Below are positions 1 to 5,651 of a DNA stretch of 17,485 nt, piece by piece; the first letter of the stretch is position 1, and every line of letters starts with the position of its first letter. The stretch covers positions 1 through 17,485 of the forward strand of contig NZ_CABFLN010000032.1 in the NCBI RefSeq assembly GCF_901873445.1, written 5' to 3'. The stretch is from Gemella haemolysans (lineage in GTDB: Bacteria; Bacillota; Bacilli; Staphylococcales; Gemellaceae). The translations under genes were made by a program, and so were the position numbers. Under the pieces are notes generated by a model. The model was not told the DNA's origin and made no database searches. It saw nothing but the letters and a program-made list of their open reading frames with translations.

Positions 1-115
1 AGACTTATAATATAGTAATATCAGCTATAATATGATAGAATAATGCTATAAAAATAAATTTATAAAAATAGATTCCTTATACTAGTCTATTTTAATTAAT
101 GTTAAGGAGATACAC
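1..115 (+). promoter_or_regulatory. Upstream region and RBS of the first lipoprotein gene
   Basis: No coding region is visible here. TATAAT hexamers lie at 6-11 and 26-31, but neither has a convincing -35 at the proper distance, so the promoter is only tentative. A strong ribosome binding site, AAGGAGA, lies at about 104-110 just before the ATG at 116. Confidence 0.35.
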
Positions 116-922
116 ATGACAAAATCACTAAAAAAATATCTATTGCTTATTGCAACGGTTATTCTTTCAGTTACTCTTGCTGCTTGTGGCATGGGAACTT
201 CCGCAGAACAAATCGTCAATAAATCAGTAGAATCATCTAAAAATATTAAGAGTACAGATTTCGAAGCTACAAACCAATCTGAAATTTTAGTTGGTGAACA
301 AAATCAAACAATTGAAAATACTGTATCTGGTTCATTAATCATGGATCCACTTGCAATGAAAGCAACTACTGATGTAAAAGCTCAAGGACAGAGCCAAACA
401 TTAGAATTGTACATTAAAGATGGAACAGCTTATGCAAAATCAACAGGACAAAACGAATGGGTTAAAAGTTCAAACAACAATATAACAGCACAATTTGAAA
501 ATCTTAAAAAGATTGCTAATTCAGATAAAATTTTAGAATTCTATAAAAAAATCGCTAAAGATTTCAAGAAAACTGAAGAAAACGGAAACTACGTACTAAC
601 ATATACAGGAAATGGTGATCAATTCAAAGATCTTATGGTTGCTATCGCTAACGCGTCTTCAGGTAGCGAAGTAACTGCTAGTGCATTTAACAACGTTGAT
701 TTCAAAAACGTTTCAATTAAACTTGTTGTTACTAAAGACTTCACACCAGTCAACAACGAAATAACAATGGAACTTGCAACTAAAGATACTTCAAACCCAA
801 CTACGATGAAAATTAAACAAATCATCAAATATTCTAACGTAAATAACGTTAAAGAAATCAACCTTCCTGATGAAGTAAAAAACGCTAAAGAAGTAGCTAC
901 TGATTCACAAAAACAAGAATAA
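116..922 (+). CDS. Lipoprotein of unknown function, LolA-like or DUF6612-like
   Basis: This 268-residue protein has a lipoprotein signal peptide: basic MTKSLKK, a hydrophobic stretch at about 8-20, and lipobox LAAC with the lipidated cysteine at residue 24. It is therefore probably anchored on the outer face of the cytoplasmic membrane. The mature part is rich in Thr, Asn, Lys and Ser, with alternating beta-like segments and phrases such as MDPLAMKATTDVKAQ and LELYIKDGTAYAK. That pattern resembles Gram-positive lipoproteins distantly related to the LolA/LppX fold, annotated as DUF6612. The family call comes from memory of the pattern, and function is unknown. The start is fixed by AAGGAGA 6 bases upstream and by the signal peptide. 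The gene is monocistronic, with its own terminator 9 bases after the stop. Confidence 0.8.
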   Translation: MTKSLKKYLLLIATVILSVTLAACGMGTSAEQIVNKSVESSKNIKSTDFEATNQSEILVGEQNQTIENTVSGSLIMDPLAMKATTDVKAQGQSQTLELYIKDGTAYAKSTGQNEWVKSSNNNITAQFENLKKIANSDKILEFYKKIAKDFKKTEENGNYVLTYTGNGDQFKDLMVAIANASSGSEVTASAFNNVDFKNVSIKLVVTKDFTPVNNEITMELATKDTSNPTTMKIKQIIKYSNVNNVKEINLPDEVKNAKEVATDSQKQE

Positions 923-930
923 TAAAATTC

Positions 931-966
931 CCTACTTGCTCAAAACCGAGTGAGTAGGTTTTTTTA
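931..966 (+). terminator. Intrinsic terminator of the lipoprotein gene
   Basis: CCTACTTGCTC pairs with GAGTGAGTAGG around a short AAAACC-type loop (two G-T wobbles), followed by a run of seven T residues at 959-965. Confidence 0.88.
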
Positions 967-1059
967 TTCAATCTTATACTTCTACAATTATAAAAATTAA
1001 GGTTAAATTTTTAGATACTTTATTTTAATATCTAAGTTTATGTAAATATATCCTTTCAG

Positions 1060-1088
1060 TTTACAATGCCCTTTTCATCTAGTATAAT
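1060..1088 (+). promoter_or_regulatory. Sigma-A promoter of the glmS transcript
   Basis: TTTACA at 1060-1065 and a perfect TATAAT at 1083-1088 are separated by 17 bases. Transcription should start near 1095, about 40 bases before the ribozyme cleavage site. The glmS mRNA leader would therefore be about 925 nt long. Confidence 0.8.
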
Positions 1089-1135
1089 AATATGTACAAT
1101 TAAAATATTAGGAGGTAATTTGAATTTATAATTAT

Positions 1136-1305
1136 AGCGCCCGAACTAAGTTCTAAAGGTTAAATTGAGCTTAGTTGACGAGGAAAAAAGTTATCGAAAA
1201 TTCGGCGGATGCTTTTTCGGAACCAGAGAGTTTCGTTAGATAATGTACAACGGGGTGCACTTTACTATTTCTAGGAACGAAGAGACGACGAAATAGTTAG
1301 GTACA
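1136..1305 (+). ncRNA. glmS ribozyme (GlcN6P-activated self-cleaving riboswitch)
   Basis: The core matches the Bacillus glmS ribozyme almost letter for letter. It has AGCGCCCGAACTAAG at 1136-1150, GCTTAGTTGACGAGG as the P1 3' strand, then GTTATCGA, then TTCGGCGGATG. The P2 stem AAAAAAG pairs with CTTTTT. By homology, cleavage falls between A1136 and G1137. In the 3' domain TGTAC (1244-1248) can pair with GTACA (1301-1305), enclosing a hairpin at 1264-1297 that occupies the position of P4/P4.1. The P3 3' strand and exact 3' limit are not clear. Known role: glucosamine-6-phosphate, the product of GlmS, acts as cofactor for cleavage, and the cut mRNA is degraded, giving feedback control of amino-sugar synthesis. 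Oddly, the ribozyme sits more than 700 bases upstream of the coding region. Confidence 0.93.
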
Positions 1306-1324
1306 GCGTATGCAACAGCAACTT
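1305..1324 (+). repeat. 20-bp direct repeat, left copy
   Basis: AGCGTATGCAACAGCAACTT occurs here and again, exactly, at 1810-1829. The two copies bracket about 505 bp of hairpin array that separates the glmS ribozyme from glmS, which suggests expansion by recombination between repeats. Confidence 0.85.
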
Positions 1325-1461
1325 AGTTTTTAAGGAAGAATGACGTAAAAACTTTAGTTGCCACTGCTGGGGTGTACCTAAGTATCTTTAGGAACATAGT
1401 GACGACAAGATACTTAGGTAAGTAAGAGTATAATATTTTATAAAATATGTTAAGTCGTACT

Positions 1462-1585
1462 TAGACGCAGTGGTTTATTGATTTCAAAGATCGCTTTATA
1501 AAAGCTCTTTTGAAATCTAATAAACTGTGCGGGGGCGACTTGCCAAAATCGATTTCTTCGAAATCGCGATTTTTAAGTCACTCCC
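1462..1585 (+). repeat. Two-hairpin element, copy 1, in the glmS leader
   Basis: This 124-nt segment matches the reverse complement of 13691-13814 with about 16 differences and no gaps. Hairpin A has outer stem GTTTATT/AATAAAC, a variable middle stem, and the conserved tip CGCTTTATAAAAGC. Hairpin B runs from GGGGGCGACTT to AAGTCACTCCC and encloses a long inner stem, GATTTC-TTC-GAAATC extended by AAAATC/GATTTT. Differences between the two copies fall largely as compensating pairs. It lies inside the hairpin array, directly before the second type 2 copy. Confidence 0.85.
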
Positions 1586-1743
1586 AACTTAGTTTTAAGG
1601 AAGAATGACGTAAAAACTTTAGTTGCCACTGCTGGGGTAGATTTTACTATTTCTAGGAACGAAGAGACGACGAAATAGTTACAGTGGCTACTAACAAAAT
1701 ATTTCGTCATTTCATTCCTTATATTTTGAGTAGCTGTTGTCTA

Positions 1744-1800
1744 AGTTACTCGATAAGGTTTCTTTTCATCTTTTTGATTCAAGAAACCTAACGATTAACT
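1744..1800 (+). other. Additional hairpin in the glmS leader
   Basis: AGTTA (1744-1748) pairs with TAACT (1796-1800), and AGGTTTCTT with AAGAAACCT, leaving a 16-base apical loop. The loop does not carry the AGGAA...GACG motif of its neighbours. Confidence 0.5.
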
Positions 1801-1809
1801 CATAGCTAT

Positions 1810-1829
1810 AGCGTATGCAACAGCAACTT
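1810..1829 (+). repeat. 20-bp direct repeat, right copy
   Basis: Exact second copy of the repeat at 1305-1324. It leads into the degenerate type 2 hairpin, whose 3' outer arm looks partly deleted. Confidence 0.85.
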
Positions 1830-1944
1830 GGTTTTTAAGGAAGTATAACGTAAAAAACTTGCCCTTCAAAATCATTATCCTCTCTCTATTAGACTCATAT
1901 TACTTTCTTTTAGGTTAACATAAACTAGGAGGAATACAATATTT

Positions 1945-1995
1945 TTGAGTGAATATAATTTTCATAGTACTTTCTATGAGAGATTAATTAAATAA
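1945..1995 (+). CDS. Possible 16-codon leader ORF before glmS
   Basis: A perfect AGGAGG lies at 1927-1932 with no ATG behind it. A TTG at 1945 opens a 16-codon frame reading LSEYNFHSTFYERLIK, first residue read as Met, and ending at TAA 1993-1995. The spacing of 12 bases is longer than usual, so translation is uncertain. The stop lies only 24 bases before the glmS ATG. It may instead be a vestigial ribosome binding site. No family is recognised. Confidence 0.25.
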   Translation: MSEYNFHSTFYERLIK

Positions 1996-2019
1996 AGAAA
2001 AAAGCGAGGAATTTTTTAT

Positions 2020-3822
2020 ATGTGTGGAATTGTAGGATTTGTTGGAGAAGCAAATGGAGTTAAATTTTTAATTGATGGACTTAGTAGTCTTGAGTACCGT
2101 GGATACGACTCAGCTGGTATTGCTGGTGTTGTTAACGGAGAGGCTAGTGTTACTAAATCTGTAGGTCGTATTAAAAACCTAGAAGCCCTAATACCTGAAG
2201 GTCTTCACCTAGAGTTAGGTATTGGTCATACTCGTTGGGCTACTCACGGTGGAGTTAACACAACTAACTCTCACCCTCACCAAAGCTTCAACAAACGTTT
2301 TATTTTAGTTCACAACGGAGTTATCGAAAACTTCCAAGAACTTAAAGATAGATTTTTCAAAGATATAGAACTTGTTTCTGAAACTGATACTGAAGTTATC
2401 GTTCAATTAGTTCAAATATACAGCGATCGTGGTCTTGAAACTAAAGAAGCTTTCAAAAAAGCTGTATCTAAGTTGCAAGGATCTTATGCACTTTGTTTAA
2501 TCGACACAGAAGATAAAGATACATTATATGTAGCAAAAAACAAAAGTCCACTTCTTATTGGACTAGGAGAAGAAAATAAAAATTATGTTGGTAGTGATGC
2601 TTTAGCAATGATTAAGTACACTAACAACTTCTTAGAAATCAACGACGGTGAAATTGTTATCGTGAAAAAAGATAGCGTAACTATCGAAGATAGAGAAGGT
2701 AATGCCGTGGAACGTGAAAGTTTCTCAACTAACTTAAACGCTGGAGAAATTGATAAAGGTATCCACGAGCATTACATGATTAAAGAAATTAACGAGCAAG
2801 TAGGAGCTATGCGTAATATCATCTCTCACTACTTCGATGGACACGATGTAAATATTGACAGCGAAATTATTAACAACGTAAAAGATGCGGATAGATTATA
2901 CATTATTGGATGTGGTACAAGTTATAACGCTGGTTTAGTAGGAAGAAACTACTTCGAAAAATGGGCTGGTATCCCAACAGAAGTACACCTAGCATCAGAA
3001 TTTGCTTACAACGTACCATTATTATCTAAAAACCCAATGTTCATCTTCCTTTCTCAATCAGGAGAAACAGCTGACCTTCGTGCAGTACTAACAAAATTGC
3101 GTAGTGTAAATGAAGATTATAAATTCTTAGTACTTACTAACGTTGATGCTTCAACTCTATCTCGTGAATGTGACTATACATTATTACTTCACGCAGGTGT
3201 TGAAATCGCAGTTGCATCTACTAAAGCATATACTGCTCAAATCGCAACATTAAGTATATTAGCTTACGAAGTAGCTAAACAACTTTCTAAACAACCTAAA
3301 TTTGATATCGAGCAAGAGTTATCAGTAATTACTTCAGCAATCGAATCAATCTTAGATGATACAAAAACTATCAAAGACTTAGCTAAAAACTTATTCACAG
3401 AACGCAATGCATTCTATATCGGACGTGGAATCGACTACTATAGTGCATGTGAAGCAGCTTTAAAACTTAAAGAAGTTTCATATATTCAAACAGAAGGATT
3501 TGCCGGAGGAGAATTAAAACACGGTACAATCGCTCTTATAGAAGAAAGAACACCAGTAGTGGCTCTTATTACAAGCGCTAAACTAGACTTAAATACACGT
3601 AGTAACGTAAGTGAAGTGGCTAGCCGTGGAGCTAATACTCTAATCATTACATTAGAAAAATTAGCTCGTAAAGGTGACTATGCTATTCCTAACGTAAATG
3701 AAGATCTTGCTCCAATCGCAAGTATCGTTGTTACACAATTATTCGCATACTATGCAGCTTATACTAAAGGTTTAGATGTGGATAAACCACGTAACTTAGC
3801 TAAATCAGTAACAGTAGAATAA
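2020..3822 (+). CDS. glmS: Glutamine--fructose-6-phosphate aminotransferase (isomerizing)
   Basis: GlmS converts fructose-6-phosphate and glutamine to glucosamine-6-phosphate and glutamate in the cytoplasm, the first step towards UDP-GlcNAc for peptidoglycan and teichoic acids. The 600-residue length is normal for the family. After removal of the start Met, Cys2 of MCGIVGFVG is the N-terminal nucleophile of the class II glutamine amidotransferase domain (about 1-220, with HTRWATHG and HNGVIEN). Two SIS sugar-isomerase domains follow. The first has GCGTSYNAG at 297-305 and SQSGETADL at 345-353; the second has GRG at 468-470 and EGFAGGELKHG at 492-502. The C-terminal tail DKPRNLAKSVTVE is typical. 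The ATG is preceded by GCGAGGA at 2004-2010. Control is by the upstream glmS ribozyme, and the gene stands alone with a terminator after it. Confidence 0.98.
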   Translation: MCGIVGFVGEANGVKFLIDGLSSLEYRGYDSAGIAGVVNGEASVTKSVGRIKNLEALIPEGLHLELGIGHTRWATHGGVNTTNSHPHQSFNKRFILVHNGVIENFQELKDRFFKDIELVSETDTEVIVQLVQIYSDRGLETKEAFKKAVSKLQGSYALCLIDTEDKDTLYVAKNKSPLLIGLGEENKNYVGSDALAMIKYTNNFLEINDGEIVIVKKDSVTIEDREGNAVERESFSTNLNAGEIDKGIHEHYMIKEINEQVGAMRNIISHYFDGHDVNIDSEIINNVKDADRLYIIGCGTSYNAGLVGRNYFEKWAGIPTEVHLASEFAYNVPLLSKNPMFIFLSQSGETADLRAVLTKLRSVNEDYKFLVLTNVDASTLSRECDYTLLLHAGVEIAVASTKAYTAQIATLSILAYEVAKQLSKQPKFDIEQELSVITSAIESILDDTKTIKDLAKNLFTERNAFYIGRGIDYYSACEAALKLKEVSYIQTEGFAGGELKHGTIALIEERTPVVALITSAKLDLNTRSNVSEVASRGANTLIITLEKLARKGDYAIPNVNEDLAPIASIVVTQLFAYYAAYTKGLDVDKPRNLAKSVTVE

Positions 3823-3843
3823 TTTCTAAAAATAAAGTATTTA

Positions 3844-3892
3844 AGTAGCTCAGAAAATTTATTTCTGAGCTACTTCTATCTATTAAAAAAAG
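3844..3892 (+). terminator. Hairpin terminator after glmS
   Basis: A perfect 13-bp stem, AGTAGCTCAGAAA (3844-3856) with its complement at 3862-3874, has a 5-base loop. The T tract after it is poor (TTCTATCTATT), so termination may be incomplete, or the hairpin may mainly protect the 3' end. Confidence 0.7.
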
Positions 3893-3906
3893 TTAAGCCT
3901 TTTCTC

Positions 3907-3935
3907 TTTACAAACTAAAGTCTTCGGTTTATAAT
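3907..3935 (+). promoter_or_regulatory. Promoter of the FMN riboswitch-ribU transcript
   Basis: TTTACA at 3907-3912 and TATAAT at 3930-3935 are separated by exactly 17 bases. Transcription should begin near 3942, shortly before the riboswitch. Confidence 0.8.
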
Positions 3936-3958
3936 AAACCTATAATAAATAATTAAAT

Positions 3959-4065
3959 TATCTTCGGGGCAGGGTGAAATTCCCGACCGGCGGTTAAAGT
4001 CCGCGAGCGCAAGCTGATTTGGTGAAATTCCAAAACCGACAGTACAGTCTGGATGATAGAAGATA
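3959..4065 (+). promoter_or_regulatory. FMN riboswitch (RFN element)
   Basis: All conserved RFN blocks are present: TATCTTCGGGGCAGGGTGAA, then CCCGACCGGCGGT, then AGTCCGCGAGCG, then a variable arm with GATTTGGTGAAATTCC, then AAACCGACAGTACAGTCTGGATG, and the closing P1 strand GAAGATA (4059-4065) pairing with TATCTTC. The element binds flavin mononucleotide. Together with the terminator at 4159-4189 it should stop transcription of the riboflavin transporter when FMN is plentiful. Confidence 0.97.
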
Positions 4066-4158
4066 TAGAATTAATAAACTTGCACATATAACCTTACTAC
4101 ATATGTATATTTGTCATACAATGTATTGTGCAATGCTTATTTTTCATACCTTTCAGTC

Positions 4159-4189
4159 CCGCTTTAAATTTTTTAAAGTGGTGTTTTTT
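4159..4189 (+). terminator. Riboswitch-controlled intrinsic terminator before ribU
   Basis: CCGCTTTAAA (4159-4168) pairs with TTTAAAGTGG (4172-4181) over 10 bp with one G-T wobble and a 3-base loop, followed by TGTTTTTT. Its position 94 bases after the aptamer and 86 bases before the ribU ATG marks it as the expression platform. Control is therefore probably by attenuation rather than by masking the ribosome binding site. Confidence 0.88.
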
Positions 4190-4275
4190 ATATCTAATAT
4201 AGATTTTAAATGCACCTTTTTAAAAATTATATTGCGGTTATTTTTTGCCTATGAAGATAGGAAAGAGGATTTAAT

Positions 4276-4836
4276 ATGTACAAAAAAAATGTTCATTCAC
4301 TTGTTTTAAGTGGTATGCTTGCAGTTATTGCTCTACTTCTATCTTTTTTTAGTTTTGCTGTGCCATTCTTGCCACCATTTCTAAAATTTGATTTCACGTT
4401 TATTCCGCTGTTCATGGCGTTGTTATTATTAGGTTACAAAGATGCACTTTTAGTGTCATTCTTAAAAAACTTCCTACACTTCGCATTATTATCACATGAA
4501 CCAATCGGATCAATTGCCAATATCGTAGTTGAATTTACTTTCATTAGTATTATCGTACTTTTCTACAAAAAAGGTACTGCTAAAACTATTATTGGTGGAG
4601 TCTTAGGAACACTAGCAATAACATTATTCATGTCATTACTTAACTACTTCGTGTTACTTCCAGCGTATGGATATATTATGAATCTAGCAGACATTGTGAC
4701 TAACATAAAAACTATTGTAGCTGTTGGTATCGTACCATTCAACCTATTAAAAGGTGCTTTAGTAACATTCTTATTCTTCGTTACTAAGAGTGTTTATAGA
4801 TCAATACCAACAAGTATTCGCAGTCGTTTTGCATAA
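4276..4836 (+). CDS. ribU: Riboflavin transporter, ECF substrate-binding S component
   Basis: This 186-residue, very hydrophobic protein is predicted to have about six membrane helices. It fits the ECF-transporter S component RibU, which captures riboflavin and works with a shared energizing module (EcfT and two ATPases) encoded elsewhere. Family-like features are the first helix LVLSGMLAVIALLLSFF, the segment KFDFTFIPLFMALLLLGYKD, and the N-terminal Lys-rich cytoplasmic end. The assignment rests strongly on the FMN riboswitch directly upstream. The ATG follows AGAGGA with proper spacing. The longer frame upstream through the riboswitch is not coding. The gene is alone in its transcript, with a strong terminator after it. 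Confidence 0.93.
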   Translation: MYKKNVHSLVLSGMLAVIALLLSFFSFAVPFLPPFLKFDFTFIPLFMALLLLGYKDALLVSFLKNFLHFALLSHEPIGSIANIVVEFTFISIIVLFYKKGTAKTIIGGVLGTLAITLFMSLLNYFVLLPAYGYIMNLADIVTNIKTIVAVGIVPFNLLKGALVTFLFFVTKSVYRSIPTSIRSRFA

Positions 4837-4872
4837 AAATAAAACTAAACAATTAATTTAACCATGAAAAAT

Positions 4873-4916
4873 TCCTCCATTACACTCACCTTACTGTAAT
4901 GGAGGATTCCTTTTTT
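4873..4916 (+). terminator. Intrinsic terminator after ribU
   Basis: TCCTCCATTACA (4873-4884) pairs perfectly with TGTAATGGAGGA (4895-4906), followed by TTCCTTTTTT. The stem may also slow transcription of the convergent minus-strand gene ending at 4972. Confidence 0.88.
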
Positions 4917-4971
4917 ATTATTTCCTAGGGAATATTTTATTCCAAAATTATTTTTACACCCTACAACTATC

Positions 4972-5328
4972 TTATTCACTCAATAGTTCATCTAATTTTT
5001 CCGAATGTGCTACTTCTTCTACATTCACATCTTTTTCATCAAGTACCGTATCAATATTTAACTTCTCATCATTATTAACTATTAATCTAGCGTAGATTTT
5101 CTCCCCTACACTTCTAATACTCTCATAATCAATCTTATAATCTTTTATTTTAGCTTTTGTAGTAAATGCCAATTTATCTTTTTCTAAAATTATTTTCTCA
5201 TAAAAACCACGAGCATCCGCCGTTCTTACAATTCTAACTATCTCTTTATATTTAGGATTGTTTTTCATATAAATAACTCCACCTACAGCAGCCATAAATG
5301 TTATTGCTCCTAATATTTTTTTTCTCAC
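4972..5328 (-). CDS. Small membrane-anchored protein of unknown function
   Basis: This 118-residue protein starts at GTG (5328-5326). AAAGGAGG lies about 10 bases upstream, a strong ribosome binding site that supports this start. Residues 5-21 (ILGAITFMAAVGGVIYM) form one membrane helix or uncleaved signal anchor. The rest is charged and probably extracytoplasmic or cytosolic depending on topology: KNNPKYKEIVRIVRTADARGF, then alternating beta-like stretches, then a very acidic C-terminus ending EKLDELLSE. There is no lipobox cysteine. I do not recognise a family. It stands alone between two divergent or convergent neighbours. A possible promoter lies at 5410-5436. Confidence 0.72.
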   Translation of the reverse strand: MRKKILGAITFMAAVGGVIYMKNNPKYKEIVRIVRTADARGFYEKIILEKDKLAFTTKAKIKDYKIDYESIRSVGEKIYARLIVNNDEKLNIDTVLDEKDVNVEEVAHSEKLDELLSE

Positions 5329-5409
5329 TTAAACACTTCCTCCTTTTTACAACTACCAATCGGAGATTTTAAAACTCTCTTATTAGTGTACTTTTTAGTT
5401 ATCTTATAT

Positions 5410-5436
5410 ATTATAACTTTTCTAAGGTTTTTGCAA
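5410..5436 (-). promoter_or_regulatory. Possible promoter of the small membrane protein gene
   Basis: On the minus strand TTGCAA (5436-5431) precedes a perfect TATAAT (5415-5410) with a short spacer of 15. The -10 is good, the -35 and spacing are weak. The rest of 5440-5580 shows nothing I can support. Confidence 0.35.
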
Positions 5437-5588
5437 TAGTTTTTTATGATTTCTTACACTTTATAACTCTGATATATTTCTACTTACCCCCTACATAATT
5501 ACTACACAAATATAACAGTCTAAGTAATTTAAGTTTAATTAATATGATATTGTAATTGATAATAATTTCTGTAATAATATAAAAAAAC

Positions 5589-5617
5589 GTGTGTTTTAGT
5601 ACAAAAAGTGGTATAAT
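5589..5617 (+). promoter_or_regulatory. Extended -10 promoter of the ferrochelatase gene
   Basis: TGGTATAAT gives an extended -10 with TATAAT at 5612-5617. The -35 region is weak. A partial Fur-box-like half site, TGATAAT, lies at 5557-5563, but the other half of the 15-bp box is poor (10 of 14 positions), which is unremarkable in such AT-rich DNA. Confidence 0.6.
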
Positions 5618-5651
5618 CGTATATAACTATACAATTATGAGAGGTTAAATA

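Larger units (their letters stand above)
1264..1860 (+). repeat. Array of hairpins sharing an AGGAA...GACG apical motif
   Basis: At least seven stem-loops share the apical consensus AGGAA-n(4-6)-GACG (one degenerate copy reads AACG). Type 1 has stem ACTATTTC/GAAATAGT at 1264-1297 and 1646-1679, and a 14-bp stem TACCTAAGTATCTT with its exact complement at 1375-1420. Type 2 has outer stem GCAACT/AGTTGC at 1318-1361, a copy at 1585-1626 lacking part of the 5' arm, and a degenerate copy at 1823-1862. An inverted copy at 1687-1734 reads on the minus strand with outer stem GCTACT/AGTAGC. Sequence between a type 2 and the following type 1 is conserved as CCACTGCTGGGGT. Stems change while pairing is kept. 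Function unknown. Confidence 0.8.

Noticed and set aside
1264..1860. tRNA, T-box or group II intron as the source of the hairpins before glmS
   Set aside because: No T-box sequence, no CCA-type tRNA fold, and no intron domain V or reverse transcriptase. The hairpins share one motif not matching these families as I know them.
4019..4309. Plus-strand 96-codon ORF before ribU
   Set aside because: It runs through the FMN riboswitch and its terminator and overlaps the ribU start out of frame; no ribosome binding site fits.
5557..5571. Fur box upstream of the ferrochelatase gene
   Set aside because: Only the left half matches; 10 of 14 positions is expected by chance in such AT-rich DNA.
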